64,000 nucleotides of DNA from Leuctra nigra. Lineage: Eukaryota > Arthropoda > Insecta > Plecoptera > Leuctridae. The stretch is taken from NCBI GenBank assembly GCA_934045905.1, contig OW203768.1:11250316-11314315 (forward strand), written 5' to 3'. The first letter of the stretch is position 1. Each line of letters starts with the position of its first letter. The position numbers and the translations under genes are program-made. Under the pieces are notes generated by a model. The model worked only from the letters and a program-made list of their open reading frames with translations, was not told where the DNA came from and searched no databases. This document shows positions 37,474 through 49,790 of this stretch, one piece after another.

Positions 37474-39630
37474 CGTGTCTCCCTCTAGCGACTGACTGCT
37501 GGACTGCGCCGAGAGCAGCCTGCCCGAGTCCGTGCTCTTCCGCGCCGCCTTCTCGTCCTGCCTGCGCTTGGAATGCTGCGTGAACTCCTGGATCCGAGCG
37601 TTCCAGCTGCACACCGCGTCGGCGATGTGCACCTTCAGTTGCACCACCGCGTCCTGGATGCGCCACATCAGCTGTTGCACTTCTGCATTCAAGCACATGG
37701 TTGATCAATCATCAAATTAGCAGTAAATTAGGCTCAGGAAAAAAATATTTTATTAACAATTTAAAGTCAAATTATTTGCAGTGTGGTATAGCTACGATCA
37801 CCACACTTTACAGGGATTGAAAACCGTCTGCGTATTGTGACGTCACTCCCATAAGACCAATGCAAAATGATGGCGGCCCAGGGTCTGGTCCGTTGATTTG
37901 CTCCGACTTACTTCCTGCTCCGTCTAACTTCCGGCCGGTGACCCGCGAAATTTAAAAAAAGTACGCTTTTGGAGTGTTTAAATTTGATTCACACAATTGC
38001 TGCCAGGTTTTAAAGAGCTTCTCAAACTTGTCGCTGCTAGTGAAGATAGCGCATTGTCGAATATTTGAATTCTGTTCTGGCGGGAGATAAAGACATGTGT
38101 CACGTGAGCGACATCACAGCCGCTTGTGCTATGCTTGTTGTGTTCAAGGGGACCAAGCCCATGGCCAGCTAGTCAGACAGTGTCCAATCCCTGTAAAGTG
38201 TGGTGATCGTAGGGTATAGTATGGTCTGCTGATGCTAGTTAAAGGTAACTCTTAATAGACCAATTTAAATATTATCTCAGAGGCTCTGCTTTCTAAGAAA
38301 AATCATATGCAGTATTATTTCCAGACACCTTAGTCCCTGTTTTACGTATTGTTGAAACAGGGACAAAGGTGTCTGGATATCAAACTGCATATAATTTTTC
38401 TTAGAAAGCAGAGCCACCAAGTTAATATTTAAAATGGTCTATTACTTCAGAAATTTAATAAAGTACATACTGAAAATGGGTAAAATTTCTTTGTGAATTT
38501 CCTTGGCTTTCAATTATTTTCCAGATGCTTCCTTTTAATATGATATTAAGTCATACATTTGTCAACAAATCCATCAAAACCAAAGTCACACCTGTTTAAA
38601 TATGACAAAAATGTAGTGCTTGTATCAATCAATTGCTGTGAAACTTGAATAAAAAAATGGTCTAAATAAAGTATAAAATCAAGCTATAGATACCGTATTA
38701 ACTCGTGTATAAGACGCACTCGTGTATAAGACGCACCCTTGTTTTGATAAGTCTATTTTAAGAAAACACTTAGCATGCGTGTATAAGACGCAGTAAAATG
38801 ATGAAAAACATTGTGTGTTTGTATACATGATATCCATCTAAATGTTGGTTTTCCAGCTAACTGAGCTATTTGAATGAAAATCACTGCCAACTTGTTGTAA
38901 ACAAACAGTAATTTCCTGCTTCTGAGAAAGGGGGGAGGGGAGTCTCTTCCCAGCAGCTGTTGCTTGCTTTAAGAGGCATGCACATGCCTTTCCTCTGCAT
39001 TCCAAAACAAACCCAACTTCTCTCCTCCCCTTCCATTAAGATCGCCATTCAACAGTGTTTTGTCTATTTTATGTCTGTCATAGCAATGTTTTTCAGACGT
39101 AAACATATATTTTGTCTCCTGATCTAAATGCAAGGGAAAACATTTTGTTGAAAAAATGTAATATGTTAATAGTGTTGTGTCTAGACACAGTATGAGTAGT
39201 CCAGACAGAGTGAGAGGGAAAGGCAGAGATAGACAACATGTGGCAGTCTACCACAGTTCTGTTTACAAACATCCACCTTGGATTTACTGGGAAAAAAGCT
39301 TGGTATGCGTGTATAAGACGCAGGGCTGTTTTCAGAATCAAAATATTGACATATAATTGCGTCTTATACATGAGTTAATACGGTATGTTGGACGAAAATC
39401 TACAAAAATTATCAGTCATTTACAATCATTTTAACCCCCAATAATAAAAATTATACATTATATTGCAAGTGATACAATGAAGAGAGTTTGAATCTCACCT
39501 TTCTCCGCCGTCTTCCCCTCGAGTTTCTTCGACTCCAATGTCGGTGACGTGAGCTTCAACTGGATCTCCTCGATGCACGACTTCAAGATGGCGTGCTCTT
39601 GCGTTCGCTGCTGTTTCATCGCTACTACAC
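37474..39630 (-). CDS. fab1: PIKfyve exons with helical linker
   Basis: 39630-39499 encodes GVVAMKQQRTQEHAILKSCIEEIQLKL and 37682-37474 encodes EVQQLMWRIQDAVVQLKVHIADAVCSWNARIQEFTQHSKRRQDEK. The second resembles the SLCEVLQAWNNRLQDLFQQEKGRK helix region of human PIKfyve. Assigned by phase and order as well as similarity. Confidence 0.85.
37792..38212. mobile_element. TIR element with 28-bp perfect inverted ends
   Basis: CTACGATCACCACACTTTAC(AGGGATTG) at the left and its exact inverse at the right; flanks share GGTATAG, a probable 7-8 bp target duplication. Interior GC rich with a TGACGTCA motif, no coding capacity seen. Confidence 0.85.
38253..38444. mobile_element. Nearly complete palindrome (fold-back MITE)
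   Basis: About 90-bp arms: TAATAGACCAATTTAAATAT ... with inner AGCAGAG...TTTCTTAGAAAGCAGAG and GACACC..AGTCCCTGTTT / AAACAGGGACAAAGGTGTC. The centre is only about 10 nt. Could extrude as a hairpin. Confidence 0.8.
38691..39385. mobile_element. TIR element, complete reference copy (695 bp)
   Basis: Ends TACCGTATTAACTCGTGTAT / ATACATGAGTTAATACGGTA, with the GTGTATAAGACGCA motif repeated near each end. No transposase. Related copies: 1-468 and 56,418-57,562. Confidence 0.85.
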
Positions 39631-40640
39631 CTGGATACAAACCAAATCACCCAACGACATTATATACGGCGGGAGTCGCGGTGTGCATTTCTGCCCCTTA
39701 GTGAAAGCACTGGTATTTCGATGAGAAAACTGCACCACACAAATGTGGTACCGTACCTCTCATTTGAAACCATGTTTCGTTAAAACCTGTCCGGTTTGTA
39801 TTTTATTATCATCCCGTCGATCCATACATAATACGACCACACAAGTAGAAAAGCAAAGTGACTCAAGAAATTCTAAATTCTAAACACTCATTTTATGGAT
39901 TCATGTTCCATTTTGTACCATGTTCTTATTTCTTAGCTACATAATAAATAAATTTGATTTGATTTGATTGATTGTGATTCATAATGTTCATTCAATTTAT
40001 TATTTATTACTGTTAGATTTAAGGCCGGTCATATATTTGAGCGACGACAAAAAACGGTCAGAAACAGAGCGTTTTCGTGCCCAACTAATGCTGACCACAT
40101 AGTAGGAGCAAAGTTATGACAGTTAGCGATGAAAATGTAGATAAAGGTTCAATACATGTCATGTCTTTCTTGCTTTTTCGATATCTTTAACCGTTTGACA
40201 AATATAATATGGCAATTTTGAATTTATATTTCATATTTCCCTCTAAAACCGCTCCAAAACTACTTTTGGCGGGAAAAAATATATGACTGCCCTTAAGATA
40301 AGACAGATTTTACAAAGAAATTCAATAATTTACTACTTTGTTCACTTTTGAAGGAAGACATAGCCACCAAATAAGTATAAATCAGTTCTAATAGTTCCTT
40401 TTTTTAATCCAAGAAACAATGCACACAAATACGATGCAAGTAGTAAAAGGATGAGAAGCGATTAGAGAAGAGAAGCAGTGAATTCGACGTATTGGGTATC
40501 TATTTCAAGTGCTCAATAAATAACATTATAATTATAATAATCAATTATATAATTAATGGTGAAAGCTTTGGTACTTGGAAGTAAAGACATTGTTTTGCAT
40601 GCAGCTCACTACAAGCAAAGTAAATGAAGTGTCAAAGCAC

Positions 40641-40816
40641 CTTCCACCTCATTGCCGAGCGCGCAGAGCTTCTCGAGGATGCTGCTGTAGACGTCATAGC
40701 CCTTTAGCGCCAACACTTTGATCTCCTCGATGATGTGCGCCTGCTACGTCGGGTCGTAGTGGATCACGATCATCGGCGGAGGCAGCGACACTTCCCACAC
40801 GTCCACTCGAGTGTAT
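40641..40816 (-). pseudogene. fab1: PIKfyve exon carrying an in-frame TAG
   Basis: Reads YTRVDVWEVSLPPPMIVIHYDPT, stop, QAHIIEEIKVLALKGYDVYS...NEVEG. Both splice sites and both phases (2 in, 1 out) fit the neighbouring exons, and similarity continues after the stop, so TAG (complement 40,746-40,744) is a single substitution, probably from CAG or AAG. Confidence 0.85.
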
Positions 40817-41386
40817 CTAAACGAAAATCACATGAACTTGATTGAAATAAACTTTCTTAGTGACAGATTTTCCATACTCTGCTAAAACCAGTAGTAGTTT
40901 AGAAGTGGTAATGCAAGGAATGTCATTGGTTGTGCCATGGCAATACAGTCCTGATCACCTGTTTTAAACAGCCGGATGTAATACTAATGACTAATGAAAA
41001 ATTTTACTAGGCAATTCAGTTTCAGTTTGACATAAAATGAAATGAATTAATTTAATAAAAACAAATGGGATTGTAATATCCTCATGTTTGACTTTGATGT
41101 TTCTGTTCTAACTATAGCTGAGCGGGATCTTTGTTCGAGGTGAAGGCTACAGACAGCCTTCTACAACAGGTTTTACTTAAAATTTAAAAGATTGAATATT
41201 AAAAGTCTGTATTAGATTGTTTTTCAATGGAATAGAAGAGTACCTAGTTAGTCTGATAAAATTAAATTGTTTGTATCTTTTTTTTGTAAATAAGAAAAAA
41301 TACGTTTCATAGATGAAAAACAAATGTGATCTTCTTTCTAACTACCGTTACGAATGGATTACGTGATGGTATTGAGTGCGACTGAC

Positions 41387-41565
41387 TTGAATGAGGCAAC
41401 GATGTTCCTGCAGCCGAAGTACTGGTAGTGCTCGTTATGCAGCGAGTGTGAACACTCGACGACCTCGACGCGCGGCGTGTACGCGATGCCGTGGAACCGC
41501 AGCTCCAGATACTTGGCGAACGAGAGAGCCCAAGTGTCCGTGGACATGGCGACCACGGGTGTTGC
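41387..41565 (-). CDS. fab1: PIKfyve exon, conserved cysteine/histidine region
   Basis: Encodes ATPVVAMSTDTWALSFAKYLELRFHG, ECSHSLHNEHYQYFGCRNIVASFK. This matches the VTPVVQMSNDSWSMSFAKYLELRFYG...CGHSIHHDYHQYF segment of human PIKfyve. Spliced across a 14.3-kb repeat-filled intron to the exon at 55,831-56,071. Confidence 0.95.
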
Positions 41566-41769
41566 CTGGAAGAGTCAAGGTCATTCGTAGAGCATTCTCA
41601 AGCGGCATGTTGATAGGATTTATCAACGCTCTTTTCACAAAAAATTAAAAAAGTTATGAGTAATCAAAGGTAAAGTAAACTAACGTAAGGCTAACTTACA
41701 ATTTCAGACTGAGATGGGTCACAATGGGTCACACCAAAAACTAAACTAAAATAACAAAAAATCAGGCCA

Positions 41770-42355
41770 AAGTCAATTAGATTACTTAAATTCCCTCATT
41801 TACCTAAAATCAGCAACAATATGTTGACAGTGTAGCATTTTTCCCATTATTACAATACATCGAATCCAAGACAACGGATAATAGTATTTCAGATCTTGAC
41901 TTGACTTCAATTTCCTTTTCCCTGCAGTCCATAAATTTACTTCTTCTGTAGATATTTTATTTTAATTGGTCAACAAAATGATTATCCATCAAAAGAATCA
42001 TTCACAAACAGTTATTTAACATGAAATGGATTCAAATATTAAATAACTGGTTCTGAAATGTAAAGATGAAAACACATTGAGTTGTTCCATGCAAAATGAA
42101 TAGCTACTGAAAGCTTTGGTGACAACTTTGAGTGTGATTTGAACACAAGAATCCTGGGATGAGACTGAAGATGAGAGGAGCTGCGAGATCTTCCACTGAC
42201 ATGTCGGATACGGTTCCATCAGAACCAAGCGTACGACATGTTCAGGTAGTTGCTAAACCCAGATCCAGACCAACGAGCAGCAATCAGCAGAAATACAAGT
42301 ACCTCATCATTTACTATTCACTAGGGTGGGCACCTAATCAAGCCAATCAATTTAA
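41770..42355 (+). repeat. Interspersed repeat, copy 1 (split by Helitron-like element)
   Basis: Shares with 45,110-46,170 and 48,030-49,105 the stretch AACTGGTTCTGAAATGTAAA...TGGTGACAACTTT...GATGAGACTGAAGATGAGAG. Continuation after the insertion is at 43,401-43,500. Each copy has an open frame of 60-100 codons starting MRLKMRGAARS, but substitutions do not obviously respect it, so I do not call a gene. Confidence 0.7.
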
Positions 42356-43400
42356 CTAGGAAAACGCTCTGTGTAAAGCGTTGATAAGCGAGCACGGATA
42401 CGTGCAAAACCTCGAACCATAATTCCTTAAAAGCCGGCTGAAATCAACTGAAATCAACTGAAATCAACTGAAATCTAGAAGCACGATCCACTAAATTATA
42501 TAAAAAAATAGCTGAATTTGCTTCTCATTGCAAGTTATTGCAACAGTTATTGCAAGTCATTGCAACATGATACACACTCATGTGTATTTATTTCAGTATT
42601 TAGGTAGGTACGTAGGTATTATGGAATTATTATTAATAAAAAATACGGAGATTCAAACCACAAAATAGGCCATTATCTAAGTGCTAATATGAGCAAACCA
42701 TATTTATTTAAGAAACATTATCCAAACAGTTACTTGCCGTTCCGTATAAAAGAGCTTATTTCTTCTAGCACATTGCTTACCTAACACAAACCTAACACAT
42801 TGTATCTGATACAAATGAAATAAATATTTCATAAACATAATTTCAATTATCAACCAACCAATCTATTTCTACAATCAAGCAGACATTTCATCGGTCTACA
42901 AATAATTTGCTCAGCCTTTGAACAGATTGGAAGTAAGACTGCATGTTAAAACTCTCATAAACAATAAATACCTATACCAATTAACTACATCTTCAAAAAT
43001 AATAAAATAAACCCTAAGTATAACCTCGCATGTATTGCTTTAACTATTATCTAACCGCAAAGAAATAATTGTTACGTATTCAAACAATAATAGATAGACA
43101 GCTGCTTGCTTCCGAGTTGTTTTGAATGGAGCGCATCGGGCGGCCGCAACGGACTCCTCGAACCTTCAATGCTATTTATATGGGAAAACGCGATTTTTTT
43201 TATTTGTGAACGGATCTTTCTCAAAAACTATACAGGTCTAAGTTAGTATGAGATGAAGGTGTGTGCAAAATTTCAGATCGATACGTTGACCGGTGTGGCC
43301 TGGGTTGAACCAGCAAAAAAACAAACAAACAAACAAACAAACACACACACAGAGAAAGTGCCGCAAGAGTCAAGTGGAGACGCTCGCTCCGCTCGCTTAA
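42356..43400 (-). mobile_element. Helitron-like element, copy A
   Basis: Minus-strand end: hairpin AACGCT...AGCGTT, then TTTTCCTAG. The other end carries GCGAGCGGAGCGAGCGTCTCC. The paralogue near 45,680 has the uninterrupted site AATTTAATTAAATG, so the insertion made no obvious target duplication. No Rep/helicase inside; non-autonomous. Lack of a 5' TC makes the subclass uncertain. Confidence 0.65.
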
Positions 43401-44158
43401 TTAAATGAATCAGTTTAGAAATATCAACTTCCTGTTTTGTCAGCAACTTTCAGACACTTGTGTTTCTCTTGGACAAGACACACAAGTCGGATTGTTCATT
43501 TACTAGAGACAGAATTATATTCAATTCAAAACCCTGGAAATAGTAAGCAAAAACTTTTACATTTCTCCAAAACATCTATTTATAAATTCACAGAAAGTCA
43601 TGTAATTAAATTAAGCTTCGTGCAATATCGGATTTCTTTTAAAAAACAGCCGCTCCTGGATGTGAACTACTACTTAAGCCCAGTACAAACGATACATCCA
43701 CCTCGAACATTGAACGAGACCTTGGATTCTAGAACCAGTCTCTATAATGTTGTATAACGCACATAATCATTAACATCCAATAATCCAATTGGATCGAATG
43801 CGTCGTGTGTATTGAGCATTACTAATTCCAGCCAAATGCAAACCTCCCTTTAATTTAATCAATTAACGAGGAAAATCTTAGACCAGGGTTCTATTCTAGA
43901 ATGTTTAAATTACCAATTTCACTGGAATTCATTCACGGCCATATTCATAAACATTGCACGGAATCAGATTCCAGTTGAATGGAAATTTAAGAGTTCTAGA
44001 ATAGGGCCCCTGTTCAAACGCAGCTCTTCAAATTTTTTTTTTTTTTTTAACAGAATTTCAAAAATCAAAAAAATTATTGCCCATTTATCCGCAATTGCTC
44101 ACTCTCAAGTACAATATGACACTGGTTGTTCAAATGTTAAATACGATTATTTTACGAA

Positions 44159-44250
44159 ATATTTCACACCTATTTAACACTTAGAGGATGTAATAATAAT
44201 AATAATAATGTAATTTATTATTACATCCTCTAAGTGTTAAATAGGTGTGA
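44159..44250. repeat. Short perfect fold-back with (AAT)n loop
   Basis: Arms ATTTCACACCTATTTAACAC... and its inverse, about 37 bp each, around an AATAATAATAATGTAATTTA loop. Origin unclear. Confidence 0.75.
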
Positions 44251-44357
44251 AATTGGCAGGTTGTAATGAACTCCAGTGTATGGCTTTATTTTGTATATTG
44301 AGTTATAATTGACACTTACTCCTTGATTTTTGAAAGTTCTGTGGCCAAGAAGAAAAG

Positions 44358-44646
44358 GTTTTTTTTTTTTACTGGGGCTTAACGTCGCACTGTTCTGCAG
44401 CGAGGCTAATGGCGACGGATGAATGATTATGATGATGATTGGGAGATGATGGTGAAGAGTAGGAAAGGATGGAAGGTGGGAAGGAGGCGGTCGTGGCCTA
44501 TTAGTAGGGTACCTTCCCAGCATTTGCCTGTCGACTGAGGGAAAACCACGAAAAAACCCCAGTCAGGAAGGACGGCCGCGGGAATCGAACCCGGGCCTCC
44601 GGAATACAAGCTCAGAGCGTTAACCACTCTCCCAACCTGTTCCGTC
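44358..44646 (-). mobile_element. tRNA-derived SINE, second copy
   Basis: Same family as 27,914-28,203, opposite strand: A run at the 3' end (left), B box and A box near 44,590-44,630. Target duplication AGAAGAAAAG at 44,348-44,357 and 44,647-44,656. Confidence 0.9.
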
Positions 44647-45109
44647 AGAAGAAAAGATCCAAAGGAAATCAACATGTGGTTGAATTAACAATGTATCGGC
44701 AACAGGGAATTGTGTACAGTAGCCTATGTAGGTAGTATTCTACTGGAATAAAAATAGCCAGACAATAGACATTACTTTTACAAGCAATCAAGGAGGATAA
44801 CTGTCATTAACAGTTTTAGTTCCTGTCCGGTGGCATTGTAAGAACGTAAAATATTATAGAATGGTGGTACGATTAAAAATTTCAACTTGTTCGAAACAAA
44901 AACATATTCAAGCAATTATAAGATTTTGTTAAACATAGACTTCAAACAGAAAAGATTACATTTACATAAAATTTCAGCACGATCCACGAAACAGATCGCT
45001 ACAAAAACTGAAATAAATATAACAAAATCTGTACCAAGTCAAATACCTAGATGCAGCAGAATCCTCTTGTGAGTCTCGTCCATACCATTGTCGGCCTTTG
45101 ATGGCCTAG

Positions 45110-46170
45110 ATGCTCAATTCCCTCACTACCTACTAAAATCAGCAACAATACTTTTTGATTTGATAATGTTGCATGTTTCCAATTATAGCACAAGTTAGTA
45201 TCCAAGCAACAGTTTAATATTTCACATCTTTGAATTGACTTCAGTTTCAAATTCTCTCCAGTTCATAAATTTACTCTCAGTCCCTATTTTATTTTGAATG
45301 GTCAATAAAATGATTATCAATCATAGGAAACATTACACAAACAGTTATTTAACATGAAATGGATTCCAATATTAAATAACTGGTTCTGAAATGTAAAGAT
45401 GAAAACACATTGAGTTGTTCCATGCAAAATGAATAGCTACTGAAAGACTTTGGTGACAACTTTGCGTGTGATTTGAACACAAGAATCCTGGGATGAGACT
45501 GAAGATGAGAGGAGCTGCAAGATCTTTCACTGACATGTCGGATACGGTTCCATCAGAACCAAGCGTACGACATGTTCAGGTAGTTGCTAAACCCAGATCC
45601 AGACCAACGAGCAGCAAACAGCAGCAATACAAGTACCTCATCGTTTACTATTCACTAGGGCACCTAATCAAGCCAATCAATTTAATTAAATGTATCAGTT
45701 TAGAAATATCAACCTCTAGCTTTATCAGCAAATTTTACCCACTTGTGGTTCTCTTTGTGAAGAGACAAACATCAGAATTGTTCATTACGAAGAAACTTTG
45801 ATAAAAAATAGGTAATGCTTACCTATGTTTGCATTCTCATAGATTACAAAACTTAACTGTTGAGTTTATCTAGGTATTATCAACAAACAAAGCGAGCATC
45901 TGCTTTTGACACTTAGTGATTGGGTCTATTCCATCATCATTTGTATTTCGGGTTGTAATTGCAATACAGAACCGGTTCCCTCATCAATCTGAAATTATGC
46001 AATGGCTACCTGTCTTGTTTTTGACTGCTAAAAGCCTCATGCTCAAAAGTACTATTTCTATACGTACTTCAAGTGCTACTGGATTTCGCCCATAAGATTA
46101 TTAGCACACGGTCTTGTGGTGTTGAGGACTGACATCCGCAAATACCTCTACTTGTGGCCGCAACTTTTTT
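45110..46170 (+). repeat. Interspersed repeat, copy 2
   Basis: High similarity to 48,030-49,105 over its full length, from AAAATCAGCAACAATACTTTTT to GTGGCCGCAACTTTTTTGAGCATG. Contains the intact site used by Helitron-like copy A. Unclassified; the right half (CAATGGCTACCTGTCTTG) could be an old LINE tail. Confidence 0.7.
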
Positions 46171-47139
46171 GAGCATGGGCCCCGCATGTGCCCGGCACTT
46201 TCACAGAAATCTAGTGGAGCGGTCGCTCCACCCAGCCAAGTCGTACCGTACACTCACAGTCACTCAACATACCGTAAATGCCTAATAAACCGAGGAGCAG
46301 ACCAAACACTTTTACTGTAAGCAACAACATGGCATTTTCGGCCTACTGGATCATAAAATTGGAAAATCTCACATTGTTGTGAAATATCTTAATTTCGAGC
46401 TATGGCCCACCCCACTCCATATACTAAATTTGGGAACAATAGGTTATGCCATTTGCGTGCTAGAGGGCCGTGAAAGCAGTGAAATTACACCCCTTTTAAA
46501 ACCTATCTGATGATATCAGGAAACACCGCTATCACCGCCACAGCCTAAACGGCTTAGCCGATCGATCTGAAATTTTTACCACATGTGCACTTTTGGCGTC
46601 TGAGGTGCTTTTTTATAAACAAACCGGTAGTCGCCATTTTGAAACCGGAAGTGACGTCATATCTCAAAAACGGCTTAACCGATCGGAACGAAATTTGCGC
46701 CAATCGATTCAGACGGTCCTCTTTATGAAATAACAATAGTTAAATTAAAGTTTTCTAATTACTGAAACCGGAAATGACGTCATAGTTTAGCGAAATCTGC
46801 TTAAATTCACTTCCCTTTATATAAAAACCAACTATATATTCAGAAGGCTTATAATGAAATATTAGTATTTATATACATATTAATACCTACAATGTGTAAG
46901 AGCTTTCAGCCGCCATTTTGAAAACCGGAAGTGATGCCATATCTCGAAAACGGCTAGACCTATTGGAACGATGCTTTCGCTATTCTTCATGGCATATCAC
47001 TTTAAGTTTAAATTTAGCTCCAAACAATATTTTTTTAGTAACTAATTCGGAAATGGCGTATTTTTTTAAAGGAATTAGCCATTGTTGCCCTAATAAGTTT
47101 TACAAATTGTGTAAATAAACTAAAAAAATAAGTGATATC

Positions 47140-47528
47140 CCCATAAAAAACACTCCGTGTAAAAAAACAGCCAAGTCTCTTCAACTAAAAAAAAAAATAT
47201 GAAATCTAAAAATTCTGCACTGAAACGTAGTGATATCAAAAAATGTGCCAAGTCAAAACTTTATTTGAAAATTAAAAAATACTTGGCGCATCGTTTTTTT
47301 AGGGCATTGTAGGTATAGGTACTATAAGTATATGTATTTATATCTAGCCTTTACTTCTAAGCTATTTATATACACGATGCGCTAAGTATTTTATAATTTT
47401 CAAATAAAGTTTTGACTTGGCACATTTTTTGATATCACTACGTTTCAGTGCAGAATTTTTAGATTTCATTTTTTTTTTTTTTAGTTGAAGAGACTTGGCT
47501 GTTTTTTTACACGGAGTGTTTTTTATGG
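47140..47528. repeat. Fold-back element with ~155-bp arms
   Basis: Left arm 47,140-47,300 and right arm 47,373-47,528 are near-perfect inverses, including AAAAACACTCCGTGTA...GCCAAGTCTCTTCAACTA and TGATATCAAAAAATGTGCCA. A ~70-nt spacer. No coding content. Confidence 0.85.
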
Positions 47529-48029
47529 GGTAGTACCAAAGATCAATTACATCGCGAGAATAACAGAAATTGATGCGTACCTCAGTGTCTACAATCAAAT
47601 ACAATCGGCATATTTCATTACAGCCCATATTCGTTCATCTTCTTGCGAAATCTATATGTTATTCAGCACAAGCAGCATTTTGACAGATAGCACTTGTTTC
47701 GATCACGCATTCTGAACGAGGTTCCAAGAAGACAGCGGGTACACTGATCTCAATATTATTTCTATTGAAAGCACATTCCTGAAGGAAACACTAGACTGCC
47801 AAAGGACTGCCAAAGGAAAAATTAGTATCACATTTTGTACTATTTTTGTGCTTTTTGTTTCTATGATGAGAAAGAGCACAAAAGAGATTTGAGAGATCGA
47901 AATCAGCAACAAAAAATCAACAATCAAAATTCAAACTTCAAACAGACAAGTTTACATGTAGCCTACGTAAAATTTCAGCACGATCCAAGAAGCATATTGC
48001 ACCAAAAACTCTCCCATGTCAAATAAATG

Positions 48030-49105
48030 CTCACTTCCCTCATTACCTAGTACTAAAATCAGCAACAATACTTTTTAATTTGACACTGTTGCTTGTTTCC
48101 AATTATAGCACAAGTTAGTATCCAAGAAACAGTTTAATATTTCACATCTTTGAATTGACTTCAGTTTCAAATTCTGTCCACCTCATAATTTATTTTCAGT
48201 CCCTATTTTATTTTGAATGGTCAATAAAATGATTATCAATCAAAGGAAACATTACACAAACAGTTATTTAACATGAAATGGATTCTAATATTAAATAACT
48301 GGTTCTGAAATGTAAATATGAAAACACATTGAGTTGTTCCATGCAAAATGAATAGCTACTGAAAGACTTTGGTGACAACTTTTAGTGTGATTTGAACACA
48401 AGAATCCTGGGATGAGACTGAAGATGAGAGGAGCTGCGAGATCTTTCACTGACATGTCGGATACGGTTCCATCAGAACCAAGCGTACGACATGTTCAGGT
48501 AGTTGCTAAACCCAGATCCAGACCAACGAGCAGCAAACAGCAGAAATACAAGTACCTCATCGTTTACTATTCACTAGGGTTGGCACCTTATCAAGCCAAT
48601 CAATTTAATTAAATGTATCAGTTTAGAAATATCAACCTCTAGCTTTATCAGCAAATTTTACCCACTTGTGGTTCTCTTTGTGAAGAGACAAACATCAGAA
48701 TTGTTCATTACGAAAAAAACCTTGATAAAAAATAGGTAATGCTTACCTATGTTTGCATTCTCATAGATTACAAAACTTAACTGTTGAGTCTATTTAGGTA
48801 TTATCAACAAACAAAGCGAGCATCTGCTTTTGACACTTAGTGATTGGGTCTATTCCATCATCATTTGTATTTCGGGTTGTAATTGCAATACAGAACCGGT
48901 TCCCTCATCAATCTGAAATTATGCAATGGCTACCTGTCTTGTTTTTGACTGCTAACAGCCTCATGCTCAAAAGTACTAGTATTTCTATACGTACTTCAAG
49001 TGCTACTGGATTCCGCCCATAAGATTATTAGCACACGGTCTTGTGGTGTTGAACACTGACATCCGCAAATACCTCTACTTGTGGCCGCAACTTTTTTGAG
49101 CATGA
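48030..49105 (+). repeat. Interspersed repeat, copy 3
   Basis: See copy 2. Small indels separate the two. Diverges after GAGCATG into the LINE remnant at 49.1 kb. Confidence 0.7.
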
Positions 49106-49330
49106 GGCTGTTATACCCACATCCATCTTAGCCATCTCTCTTCCTCCATTCTCCTGACATTTTCATACCAAACCAACTGCCTTGTCTCGACTCCATCCAC
49201 AATCGTGTTGACGGACATTCTCTCTTATTCGAGTATTGTGTATATTCTCTACTCTCAACACCCTGCAAGATCGTCGGAGATGGTCCATTTCTAGCGCTTC
49301 CAGCGGATCACTACTTCTCCGAGTCTTCTG
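49105..49330 (-). pseudogene. LINE reverse-transcriptase C-terminal remnant
   Basis: Minus-strand reading MDHLRRSCRVLRVENIHNTRIREN...DKAVGLV with one frameshift, resembling the C-terminal domain of many insect LINEs (pattern LRR...RIRN...WYGHVRRM). Too short and broken to classify. Confidence 0.5.
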
Positions 49331-49790
49331 CCAAGCTTCAGCTCCATGCTATGGGTTCGGCTATGGAAACTTGGCTGATATTTGTATGTTATTATTTCCA
49401 CAAAGATGTAAACCTAGTTCCAAAAAGGGAAAATGAATTATATTTGTATGAACGGTATTAATCGGTATTGAGAATTGTTACCAGTATTGTAGTTTGCCGC
49501 CAGTATTGTGTCTGTGTTACATGACCAACCTCTAGTCTGCTCTCTAACGACTGTTTCTGTTGTCACAGCTGGTTCTATCAAGCTGATCAGCAGACCCAGG
49601 TTCGATGCAGGGGCCTCGAGCATCCCGTCAGAGTTAACAGGGTTTTGTGTCAGATTTAAATTGATTTTTGTTGAATTATTTCTTTTCTATCAATATTTTA
49701 GAGTAGGGAATAATTTTTCTTATTATTTTGGTTACAGTGGTATGTTGTATACAATACCAAGTTAATTTGGGACACTACAAAAAGTAAGGG

